Source of the DNA: Prostheceraeus crozeri
Taxonomy: Eukaryota; Platyhelminthes; Polycladida; Euryleptidae
Reading direction: 5' to 3'
Assembly (NCBI GenBank): GCA_907163375.1
Contig: CAJQUW010008951.1
Span: forward strand, 126,501-190,500
Length of the DNA stretch: 64,000 bases
Shown here one piece after another: positions 8,718 to 15,989 of the stretch; within the stretch, counting starts at the first letter, position 1; each line of letters begins with the position of its first letter. The notes under the pieces were generated by a model that saw only the letters and a program-made list of their open reading frames with translations, ran no database searches and was not told where the DNA came from. The position numbers and the translations under genes were made by a program.

Positions 8718-9994
8718 TAACGATTATACTGAAGAATCACGTCACGATACTTTGTAATTTCAATATTTGAATCGAAGACTGCATAAATTAATACATTGAT
8801 CGTCTCAGGTAGTGTTCTTTTGAACGTCAAATCCAAACGAATATTATGAGGCACGTTCGCTTGACGATAGGGTGCACTAATATCGCTGTCAGCAGTCAAA
8901 TCAAATGCATAAATAGTATATCCACTCTTAAACTCTTTCATAGTCAGTCCGTTGGTATCATCCGTATTGTAAAAGCCAAAGACATCCATAAAATCAACAT
9001 AACTGCGCATAAATTGATCCGAAGCAAAATCTGGTTTGTAGGGTGGACCAGGATGACTCACACCATTTACACGTAAAGCAATTTCACTTAACTGATTGTG
9101 TTTAAAATTGAAAGGATTCTTCTTTATATTACCATTAAATGCATCATTTTCAACCATTGCCACCATGAGGAGCTTCGGTGCTTCCGATGGAAAGAGGCCA
9201 TCTTTCATGAAACTCTTTTGATCTTTCGGAATTGTAAAGGTGAGAAGCTTTGTATGCTGAACGGGGTAAATGGCATTTTGGCGGTTAAGACCTTCAGCAT
9301 GCCCTCTAATGACACTTGGATTCGGTACTACTCGACGAATGTAAAGTGCAATATCTTCCACATGAATTCTAAAATTGTCAACTTTAGCAAATGCATTCAG
9401 CGCAAATTCAGGCTTATTCAATGTCAGCTTGAGTCGCATGCTGGTATTACAGAGTAAAAACTTTGACTGTCTAAAGAAGTCTAAATTCAGCGGACCATAT
9501 AGCTGACATACTCTACTATCTTTAATCATAGCAGATCGCTTTACAAAGCCACTGTTTGTTTCAACATCAAATTTTCCTGCTTCATCTCTGTACCATCCCA
9601 TGGCTTCCATATGACTTTTTTGTGCTGCTGGATGAAACTGTGATACATGATTGAAATATGATTTATAGGGATAATCGCTTTGACCACCTTCCACCTGCTG
9701 CTCTCCAATCGTTAGAGAAACATCGCGAAGTAATGTAGTCAATGGTAAATTGTTCAGTCCAACTTTATGTGCATCGTCAATAGCAGTTCCATCTGCTTGC
9801 TGAATTCTAAACCTCAAATCAAGCATCGCATAACTCAAATCTATGTAGTCATCACTACCACCAGGAATAACAAATTCAATGGGGCCAGCATTCTCAGCTG
9901 TTCGAGGATGATAATCTACAATACTTGAACTAAGAATATCTGTCTGTATGGCTTGTTGATCGAACAAACAAAAACCGGAAGTTTTACACTCCAT
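8717..9994 (-). CDS. Capsid-type protein, probable major capsid protein (F54H12.2-like family)
   Basis: 425 aa, intact. The N-terminus (SSIVDYHPRTAENAGPIEF, then DYIDLSYAMLDLRFRI, LTTLLRDVSLTIGEQQVEGG and YPYKSYFNHVSQF) matches the pattern of the invertebrate family named after nematode protein F54H12.2, which recurs in Maverick-like elements and is taken as a jelly-roll capsid protein. The sequence is beta-rich with no catalytic motif. It lies between the core-like protein and the protease, as expected for a virion cluster. I infer the major (hexon-like) capsid protein; a minor capsid or penton role is the alternative. Confidence 0.65.
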   Translation of the reverse strand: MECKTSGFCLFDQQAIQTDILSSSIVDYHPRTAENAGPIEFVIPGGSDDYIDLSYAMLDLRFRIQQADGTAIDDAHKVGLNNLPLTTLLRDVSLTIGEQQVEGGQSDYPYKSYFNHVSQFHPAAQKSHMEAMGWYRDEAGKFDVETNSGFVKRSAMIKDSRVCQLYGPLNLDFFRQSKFLLCNTSMRLKLTLNKPEFALNAFAKVDNFRIHVEDIALYIRRVVPNPSVIRGHAEGLNRQNAIYPVQHTKLLTFTIPKDQKSFMKDGLFPSEAPKLLMVAMVENDAFNGNIKKNPFNFKHNQLSEIALRVNGVSHPGPPYKPDFASDQFMRSYVDFMDVFGFYNTDDTNGLTMKEFKSGYTIYAFDLTADSDISAPYRQANVPHNIRLDLTFKRTLPETINVLIYAVFDSNIEITKYRDVILQYNR

Positions 9995-9996
9995 GA

Positions 9997-10452
9997 TTAG
10001 AAGTTATAGCAGCGTCGTCGTTTAGCGCCTGATGAATGATTAGAGCCTCTGCGACGTTTGCGTGAATGCCTTTTGACTGAAGATCGCACCTTACCAGCTC
10101 CGCGATGTTTCCTCCTTCCTTTTCTCATTCGTTTAGGTGATTTCTTTCCTTGAGTAACACCAGCAATGGTCTGCTTCAATGTTTTTAAACCGCGTTCCTT
10201 CCCACGATTCAACAAACTGCTCTTAAAACTTCTACCTCTGGAAAGATCACTAGCAACATCACCAGCAAAGCCAACGGCATTACTTAAAACATTTCGTTTT
10301 AAAGATCTACCGACATTGGATATGAGAGGTGCTACAACAGATTTCAGTGCACCAAGTATGCTACCTCCACGTTGGCGGCGAGCACCGATGTAAATTTGTC
10401 CTCCACCACTTACGTAGGAGGGTCGTGAATAAAATGAGGCAGTTGGATTCAT
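9997..10452 (-). CDS. Basic glycine-rich core/minor virion protein
   Basis: 151 aa. The first half has GGSILGALKSVVAPLI, an amphipathic segment, followed by a Lys/Arg-rich helix region (FKSSLLNRGKERGLKTLKQ). The second half is extremely basic with R/K clusters (KRMRKGRRKHRG, KRHSRKRRRG). Such proteins in adenovirus-related elements package DNA or link genome to capsid, the inferred role here. The stop lies 2 nt before the capsid ATG. An ATGCAAAG motif lies 31 nt upstream, apparently heading the core-capsid-protease cluster. Confidence 0.7.
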   Translation of the reverse strand: MNPTASFYSRPSYVSGGGQIYIGARRQRGGSILGALKSVVAPLISNVGRSLKRNVLSNAVGFAGDVASDLSRGRSFKSSLLNRGKERGLKTLKQTIAGVTQGKKSPKRMRKGRRKHRGAGKVRSSVKRHSRKRRRGSNHSSGAKRRRCYNF

Positions 10453-10482
10453 AGCTCAAACCCTAAACATTGTTAGTTACAA

Positions 10483-10490
10483 CTTTGCAT
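10483..10490 (-). promoter_or_regulatory. ATGCAAA promoter-like motif (ATGCAAAG)
   Basis: Minus-strand CATGCAAAGTTGTA, 31 nt before the ATG at 10452. It resembles the site at 6969-6976 in its 3' flank (GTTG). Confidence 0.55.
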
Positions 10491-10493
10491 GAA

Positions 10494-11759
10494 TCACTGT
10501 CGATCACTTAGATGAAAGATGTCGGCACGACGCATCCAAGAGTTCATACTTGAAGGATAACCAGTCCATTTAACAAGACACCATTCTTCACCTTGCCGTT
10601 TTTTACATCGAATGATTTTCTCTACCAAATATGTTTCACTTTCAGTGACTACCTCAATCTCATCGCGGTAAAAGCTACCCTCAATTTCTTCATTATCGTA
10701 ATCTTTCAACTTGTAGGTGGTCGGAGAGTCTTTTTGATTAATCCTTGATACTGTAAATACCTCCTCTGTCCAATTCGGGAGGTACCCTTTAGCAAAAACA
10801 CTTTTCACTTTTGAGATACGAACTTTATCGCCAATTTTCACATCACTTTTCACATGAGTGCGTTTACGTTGGAATGATTCGCGCACTTTATCTACATTGT
10901 CAGCATTTACATCTACTGGTCTGAGTCCAATAGAACGATGGATAGAGTGATTGTAGGCATGGAGTGTATCTTGTAGAACCTTTGTCCAATTTTGTGTCAA
11001 GTTGGCAGTAAAATGTCGCCACAAACGATTTTTTAATGTGCGATTAAAACGTTCAACGAGTGCAGCTTTATAAGCGCTCTTTACACTAAACAACTCAATG
11101 TCATGCCTCTCAAATAATCTTGTCACATGCTGATTTTCAAACTCTTTTCCTTGATCACTCTGAATTCTTTTTGGAATGCGACCTTCTCGAAAAATTGTTT
11201 GGAATGCTTTTGCTACTCCTTTCCCTTCTTTAGTTTTAAAGGTTGAGCCCACGCATAACGCGAGAAAATATCAATGACGGTTAAAATAAAATTATTGCCC
11301 GAGTTATGTTTTGAAATGGAGGCAACATCGCACAAATCTGCTTGCCACTGTTCATCGATGTCATGAACAATATAATGGCGGGTGCGGTACTTCTTTTTCG
11401 CTTGTTTGTGGAGTGTATAGGTAGCCTGACCCTTTAACCATCGTTTCACTTGTGATTGTGGAAGACCACTCGCTTTTGATAATTTCTTGATAGATGCAAA
11501 TCCTGCCGGATGTTTTACATCATAATAGATTGACTTCAAACGTTCAGTCGATGACGGCTGACTCTTTTTCCTCCTTCTCATCTTTTTTCTTTCTTGCCTT
11601 TCTACATTTACAACAACTGCAGCATTTAGCTTTAGCGGTTTTGCGATCGTGTTCACATTGCTTAGGGGTTTCATTATGAGAGCTGGCGCAGCAAGTGCAA
11701 GTGACAACGACATTCACCTCTGGCGGCTCATTACATGGCAAGCAACACATCTGCTTCAT
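10494..11759 (-). pseudogene. INT: Retroviral-type integrase with chromodomain, two frame changes
   Basis: Integrase of Mavericks, a DDE strand-transfer enzyme. Seen in order: a Cys-rich N-terminal segment (11759-11580, many CC and CxC), a helix-turn-helix-like GLPQSQVKRWLKGQ, the first catalytic Asp in WQADLCDV, the second in QSDQGKEF, and the Glu in ALVERFNRTL. After an SH3-like linker comes a chromodomain (residues YLVEKIIRCKKRQ through WCLVKWTGYP). The reading frame changes near 11545-11565 in an A-rich stretch and again near 11215-11250, so no single product results; homopolymer indel or assembly error is possible. The start is one base after the stop of the upstream gene. Confidence 0.9.
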
Positions 11760-11760
11760 A

Positions 11761-12453
11761 TTAATAGTCTGAGAACATGTATTTCCTAGGAGGAGCTGTT
11801 TTACGTTTTCCTTTTACCAGTTTTAGTGGCGATACAGATCTACGTCGAGTTCTTCCCCTTGTTTGCTTAGTGAGTGTGGGAGGGGATGTAGCAGGTGACG
11901 TCTTAAACCAATTTGTTGGCATTTTCATCGCCTGAAGCATTGGAGTAGTAGCCACTGTTGAATCAAGTTCTTTCAATGTCTCATTATTTAAAGCAAATTT
12001 TGGCACATTATGCTTTTTCAATAGTTTAAGAAAGTATGACCAACCAGGTGGAACATAGCCCTGACGGCGCTTTCTACGTGTCGCATACTGAATCAAGTCT
12101 TCATAACGTGAAGCATCAATCACTTTATTTTCATCTGTAATGATTTCTCCTCTATCATTTACATTGAGATGGGGTTCAATACTGTTGAAAAGAGATATGG
12201 CATGTGCGCGAGATGCTAAAGGTGTAGCAGTCGATACAGAGTCACGCATCTTATTCTTCAAGTTTTTCAATTGCTCAACAGTTTCCGATTGTAATAATAC
12301 AGCACGATGTGGATCTTTGATGTGAACATTTTGCTGATAATCTATTTCTTTCCTATACATTTGATTTGCAAGAGGTTGCTTTACTTGCTGCATGGCAGTC
12401 AATTGTACATATTCATCCTGAGGAATAACAATCATGCGAGAATAAGAACTCAT
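11761..12453 (-). CDS. Conserved Maverick-associated protein of unknown function
   Basis: 230 aa, intact. It carries RKRRQGYVPPGW followed by a short helical segment and NVPKFALNN. The arrangement (basic run, G-Y/F, P-x-GW, NVP) recurs in proteins next to Maverick ATPases in invertebrates, from general recollection of the family. The C-terminus is Thr/Pro-rich and basic (TRGRTRRRS). The start overlaps the ATPase stop (ATGA), implying coupled translation. It lies between ATPase and integrase, suggesting a packaging or virion role, which is inference. Confidence 0.65.
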   Translation of the reverse strand: MSSYSRMIVIPQDEYVQLTAMQQVKQPLANQMYRKEIDYQQNVHIKDPHRAVLLQSETVEQLKNLKNKMRDSVSTATPLASRAHAISLFNSIEPHLNVNDRGEIITDENKVIDASRYEDLIQYATRRKRRQGYVPPGWSYFLKLLKKHNVPKFALNNETLKELDSTVATTPMLQAMKMPTNWFKTSPATSPPTLTKQTRGRTRRRSVSPLKLVKGKRKTAPPRKYMFSDY

Positions 12454-13067
12454 AGTTTGTAGATAATCATGGGAGTTTTCAAAATATCACTTCGAAATCT
12501 AAATTCTTCCGGACACTCTTGCGTAAAGTCAATGAATAAGTAACCGTATGGTTTTTCAGTAGCTGCTTGAAAAATTTCAATTAAGGCTTTTGATCCTCTG
12601 GGTGCAACTTGTCGCGCTAAAATTTCAAATTGACTTTTATCTCGCGGATTCTTGAAAATAGCATAATAGTGTGTATTCAGGTTTCGTGTACGAGCTTCTT
12701 TTCCATCAGGAAACAAATTTTGTGTAATATAGATGATAAAACACCTTTTATGGTGTGCTGCGCGAGTGAACATATCTGTAACATCTTTTGAATTCTTACT
12801 TTCTTTTAATAAATCATCCAATACAACAACATCATTAGACTGAAGTTTATCCACTGGAATAATTCCTTCATGTCGAATAAAGTTGCGACTTTGCAATTCC
12901 TGAAACAGCGACGGTTGATAAATACCATAACACCAAATCACTCGATTGATAGGTTCCTTAAACAACTCCCTTCTTTTATCCAATAAATTCAGCGTGAAAA
13001 CAGTTTTACCTGCATGAGATGGACCTGATACAGTCAGAACTTTATCACATTGAAGTCTGAAATCCAT
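12450..13067 (-). CDS. ATP: DNA-packaging ATPase (FtsK/HerA, A32-like)
   Basis: 205 aa from the ATG at 13067; the frame extends to 13115 only with a TTG start. Walker A GPSHAGKT lies near residues 16-23, Walker B is the hydrophobic run ending VVVLDD near 80-86, and a polar sensor-like IYITQN follows near 115. This matches the packaging ATPases that pump DNA into capsids of Mavericks and related viruses. The frame is intact. An ATGCAAAT motif lies 22 nt upstream, in the gap after the 118-aa gene. It is followed by two genes with overlapping or adjacent starts, apparently as one transcription unit. Confidence 0.9.
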   Translation of the reverse strand: MDFRLQCDKVLTVSGPSHAGKTVFTLNLLDKRRELFKEPINRVIWCYGIYQPSLFQELQSRNFIRHEGIIPVDKLQSNDVVVLDDLLKESKNSKDVTDMFTRAAHHKRCFIIYITQNLFPDGKEARTRNLNTHYYAIFKNPRDKSQFEILARQVAPRGSKALIEIFQAATEKPYGYLFIDFTQECPEEFRFRSDILKTPMIIYKL

Positions 13068-13088
13068 TTTATTACTTTGAGACTCAAC

Positions 13089-13096
13089 ATTTGCAT
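13089..13096 (-). promoter_or_regulatory. ATGCAAA promoter-like motif (ATGCAAAT)
   Basis: A perfect octamer on the minus strand, followed by GTTG, 22 nt before the ATPase ATG. It heads the ATPase-unknown-integrase cluster. Confidence 0.6.
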
Positions 13097-13098
13097 AA

Positions 13099-13455
13099 TT
13101 AACGCTTAGAGCCAAAGATATTTCCCAATAGGTTGCCCACGGCAGGAGCTATCATTGGAAGTATTGCTGAAAGGAAACCGCCCTTTTGTGTTAGAGTTTT
13201 CCTCTTTCTTTGAAGGGCGACTTTAGGATTGGAGATGAAACGCAATTTCGTAGCATATCGCTTAAGTAACTTTCGTTGTTTTGGCGCTAATTTCTTCGTC
13301 CTCAACTTCCTCACATGAGAAATAATTTCACAAATGAATTTATCGTTAGCATGTCGTATAGCATTGTATCGCTGATTTGCTTTCATTCGTCGGAGAGCTT
13401 GAATGGCTGAAGAAAACTTTTGACTTTTACGTTTCGTCATTTTACGTTTCGCCAT
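13099..13455 (-). CDS. Small basic protein with hydrophobic C-terminal segment
   Basis: 118 aa. The N-terminal two thirds are Lys/Arg-rich and helical. The C-terminus is KGGFLSAILPMIAPAVG followed by a short basic end, which looks like a membrane-active or capsid-internal amphipathic segment. Small proteins with a conserved GGFL-hydrophobic tail accompany Maverick virion genes and are compared to adenovirus minor virion proteins; that link is inference. An ATGCAAAT motif lies 39 nt upstream. Confidence 0.68.
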   Translation of the reverse strand: MAKRKMTKRKSQKFSSAIQALRRMKANQRYNAIRHANDKFICEIISHVRKLRTKKLAPKQRKLLKRYATKLRFISNPKVALQRKRKTLTQKGGFLSAILPMIAPAVGNLLGNIFGSKR

Positions 13456-13493
13456 TTTCCGTGTTAGTCTTTGCTAAAACCTATCTTTACCAC

Positions 13494-13501
13494 ATTTGCA
13501 T
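13494..13501 (-). promoter_or_regulatory. ATGCAAA promoter-like motif (ATGCAAAT)
   Basis: A perfect octamer on the minus strand, followed by GTGG, 39 nt before the ATG at 13455. It overlaps no other recognised coding sequence. Confidence 0.55.
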
Positions 13502-13506
13502 AGGTA

Positions 13507-13830
13507 CTAACTATTGCGACATAAGTGACACTCGAAATGAGCAATGTCACAGTGGTTACATTGGCAAAGTTGAATGCAATTACGTATGAAACAGCGTTGA
13601 CAAAAAGCATGCTTACATCTCTTGAAGATGCGCTTTTCATTTCCATCCTTTCGCTTACATACATCGCAACACATAGTTTCACCGTTACTGATGTCTATAG
13701 CAAGTCTTTTTGAAGATATGAATTTGCTAGCCTTTTCTAAATAATAGACGCATGTACAGAAGGAATATACTTCGAGAGTGAGCAGACATAGCTCGAAAAC
13801 CAGTTGTGCTACAATCAAGTACCACTGCAT
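13507..13830 (-). CDS. Membrane-anchored RING-like zinc-binding protein
   Basis: 107 aa from the ATG at 13830; the frame before it starts with TTG. Residues 4-30 form a hydrophobic segment (LIVAQLVFELCLLTLEV), probably a membrane anchor. The C-terminal half has C-x2-C, 13 residues, C-K-H-x2-C-x2-C and then further Cys/His pairs, as in RING-type domains. Cellular RING proteins often act as ubiquitin ligases. Host manipulation is possible, but not shown. The start lies next to the stop of the upstream gene (13833). No ATGCAAA motif precedes it. Confidence 0.6.
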   Translation of the reverse strand: MQWYLIVAQLVFELCLLTLEVYSFCTCVYYLEKASKFISSKRLAIDISNGETMCCDVCKRKDGNEKRIFKRCKHAFCQRCFIRNCIQLCQCNHCDIAHFECHLCRNS

Positions 13831-13832
13831 TT

Positions 13833-14243
13833 TCAATTTTTCTTTATGGAAAGTTGAATGTGAATATCTGAAATCGCTTCAATCACTAGACTGCTACCAT
13901 GATGGTTAAATGCGTTAAGACGTTCAGCAATTTTTATCATATGTCTTTTAAAAAATTCTTGGGGGTGATCTACCACTTCCATTGAATAAGAAGCAAAATG
14001 GAAAGAGCGACTTTCCACCTCTTCCTTTCCAAAATGACTAAACTTAATTTTCGCAACTAATCGCGCCATGATAATGCTATCAGAGAATGTATTCATTAAC
14101 TCTAGAAATAGAGTGCTAGCATCATCGACCACTGCTTCGATGTCGGTCTCATCTTTATGAAATTTTATCACATAATCTTGAACAGCTCCTTTTAAACTTT
14201 GCCTATGAAAACGTAATGTTCCGCAGTCGTTTGAGAAAGACAT
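13833..14243 (-). CDS. Maverick protein of unknown function (136 aa)
   Basis: Open frame from the ATG at 14243. No motif with known function was recognised. It shows alternating strands and helices, with a final segment of the form FNHHGSSL...ISDIHIQLS. It is placed between the exonuclease-like gene and the membrane RING gene, among genes that lack the ATGCAAA motif. A GGGTTAG just upstream could be a 3' splice site. It is likely a real gene because its stop and the next start are adjacent. Confidence 0.55.
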   Translation of the reverse strand: MSFSNDCGTLRFHRQSLKGAVQDYVIKFHKDETDIEAVVDDASTLFLELMNTFSDSIIMARLVAKIKFSHFGKEEVESRSFHFASYSMEVVDHPQEFFKRHMIKIAERLNAFNHHGSSLVIEAISDIHIQLSIKKN

Positions 14244-14303
14244 GATCGCCCTTTATCTAACCCATCCATTGCATGAAAACAACAACTCTTCTCATAGTAA
14301 CAT

Positions 14304-14309
14304 TTATTG
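14304..14309 (-). terminator. Poly(A) signal downstream of the exonuclease-like gene
   Basis: Minus-strand AATAAA about 22 nt after the stop at 14331. Confidence 0.4.
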
Positions 14310-14330
14310 AATAATGGTAACAAGCATGCA

Positions 14331-14879
14331 TTATAAATCAATGGTTTGAAAGAGATAAAATAGATACAGCTGGTAACTATCATACAGCGAGCAATGATAA
14401 CCATACAGGACTTTGGCAGTGTTGAGGTAAGGAGGAAAGAAGCATTGGTTATGAACGTAGCTACTACAACGAACAGACAAAATAGGAACACACAAATCCT
14501 TAAAACGTTTTGTGACTTCATGATAATGTTGATTCACTCTACTATCCCAAGGTGGGAGCAAAATATCATCAATGATTAGATTGGGAAATACTTTCCTCTC
14601 CTTACCAGGATTATTACAAAAGATGCGTATAACATTGAAAGCAGCTAACCATCGTTTAAAGTCAATAAGAAGAGCACTCTCACAAGAAAAGCCATAGTCT
14701 TGCAAATATTTCAGATTAAGTCCATGAATGTGTTTTCTCGCCCATTGATCAACATTGGGATCGCAGTTGGCATGTTGATGATAGACACTAACAATCTGAT
14801 ATGTCCAATTGTTCATAGCAATAGCACTGAGCTCCTGTACAGGTTCACCCTCACAATCCATAAAAATGATGATAGAAGC
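14331..14879 (-). CDS. DEDDh (DnaQ-like) exonuclease-like protein, probable second exon
   Basis: From the ATG at 14861 it encodes 176 aa beginning DCEG, the D-x-E motif I of DEDD nucleases. In-frame sequence upstream to 14879 adds a hydrophobic strand (IIIF), as expected before motif I, and is preceded by TTTTAG, a possible 3' splice site. IHGLN plus a following aromatic-rich helix and F-x-x-WL matches the region after motif I of DnaQ-type enzymes. HCSLYD near the C-terminus fits the H-x4-D end motif. DEDDh enzymes remove nucleotides 3' to 5'. The polymerase has its own exonuclease domain, so a separate role (RNA trimming or proofreading) is possible. The frame is intact. Confidence 0.6.
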   Translation of the reverse strand, partial: ASIIIFMDCEGEPVQELSAIAMNNWTYQIVSVYHQHANCDPNVDQWARKHIHGLNLKYLQDYGFSCESALLIDFKRWLAAFNVIRIFCNNPGKERKVFPNLIIDDILLPPWDSRVNQHYHEVTKRFKDLCVPILSVRCSSYVHNQCFFPPYLNTAKVLYGYHCSLYDSYQLYLFYLFQTIDL

Positions 14880-14913
14880 CTAAAACGGAAATTTACACAT
14901 CTAAGGAAACGTT

Positions 14914-15114
14914 CTATAACATATTACAAAATGAAGAATTACATCGATGCTTTTCACGACAAAATACACAAATGATATGATGGCAACGAAGAAGTAAAAT
15001 GTATCTAATAAGACCACGTCTACGACACTCAAAGCACATAAGCGAATTGTCATAGGGTAGAGTTAGGAAAGGACTAGCAATTCTCCTTCTTTGATTTGCG
15101 TTTTGATGTAGCAT
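14914..15114 (-). CDS. Small RING-like zinc-binding protein
   Basis: 66 aa if started at the ATG at 15114, which overlaps the end of the upstream gene by 41 nt; an internal ATG just before CFEC or use as a spliced exon is possible. The pattern C-x2-C, 13 residues, C-H-H-x2-C-x2-C, then C-x4-C equals the spacing of the membrane RING protein at 13507-13830. The two are therefore probably related. The domain is shorter than a canonical RING. Confidence 0.42.
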   Translation of the reverse strand: MLHQNANQRRRIASPFLTLPYDNSLMCFECRRRGLIRYILLLRCHHIICVFCREKHRCNSSFCNML

Positions 15115-15846
15115 TCTTCTCCGACTTGCGCTTCGTACCACTGCTGTTAAGGATTTGATCAATTATGTCGTCCACGTTGGGTGGTTTCGGAATATATAGG
15201 ATGGATTCCATATGCATGGAGAGAGAGGCTATTTTATTATCCTTGTGTCGACCATAATATAGCCCATTCACTTTGAAAAGGATATCCCAAGTACCTTCTC
15301 CGAGCTCATCACATCTGATGGGTATTGAATGATCTCCCTCCTTCTTATAGTAAGTACACCAATGTGATACCGGTAGGCAAATGTGATTACCATCCCAAAT
15401 CTTTCTATAGGGAGTATCCTTGTCATCTCTCGCCTTCCACTCTTGAGCAAGAGGAGTAGGAATGTCCATATTTAATGTCACGTACTCAATAATATCAAGT
15501 TGGTGGCGAATGTACGGACTCACGGGGATCAGTATGTAGTCCCCATACTGATTGTGCATTATCTTGACATCCGTGGAAGGGAGCATTCCCGTTTGGAGTA
15601 CTACGCTATGATCATCATAACGCAAGGCTTGTTTAAATTTACGCTGTAGCGGTGTAGGATTATGTACCTTGGATGTTTCTTCCACTGGCCTCAGTTGTAG
15701 ATGATCTGACCGTAGCGAACCTTGTAACGTTTGACCGCCATTTTGTCCTACTAGTGCAGCAGATGGAGTAGATGCCTGAAAATGAAAAAAGATTGTATTA
15801 AGTTTACGTTCAAGGGAGGAGAGGGAGGGAAGTAGCGACTTACCAT
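15074..15846 (-). CDS. Spliced Maverick gene of unknown function (two exons)
   Basis: Exon 1 contributes only the ATG (15846-15844), directly followed by a consensus donor GTAAGT. Exon 2 runs 15775-15074 after a TTTTCAG acceptor. Splicing keeps one open frame and gives 234 aa. The frame without splicing begins at GTG (15685), so the spliced model explains the missing ATG. The product ends in a Lys/Ser-rich basic tail (TKRKSEKNATSKRKSKK). No known domain was recognised; a nucleic-acid-binding early protein is only a guess from the tail and position. A minus-strand TATAAATA lies about 100 nt upstream. Confidence 0.65.
15776..15843 (-). other. 68-nt intron, GT-AG
   Basis: The donor ATG|GTAAGT at 15843 and the acceptor ending TTTTCATTTTCAG at 15776 match animal consensus. 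The reading frame continues without a stop across the junction. Confidence 0.75.
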
Positions 15847-15944
15847 TTTAGTTGGATAATAGAACAGGGAACTAGAGAGAGAAAATGTGCGTCCGTCACT
15901 CGTGTGATTCAACGATGGAATGATTCTCACTGTGGAAGGCTCGC

Positions 15945-15952
15945 TATTTATA
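15945..15952 (-). promoter_or_regulatory. TATA box of the right-end gene
   Basis: TATAAATA on the minus strand, about 100 nt upstream of the exon-1 ATG. It would place transcription start near 15920. Confidence 0.55.
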
Positions 15953-15989
15953 AAGAAATGCTTGATTCTCATTGGATGATGATCCTCAT

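Noticed and set aside
12140..12325. Plus-strand small open frames opposite the virion genes (also near 6059, 8846, 9098, 10166, 14394 and 14700)
   Set aside because: They lie antisense to well-supported genes and have no recognisable content.
15074..15685. GTG-started 203-aa gene
   Set aside because: The spliced model with an ATG, consensus GTAAGT donor and pyrimidine-rich acceptor explains the 5' end better.
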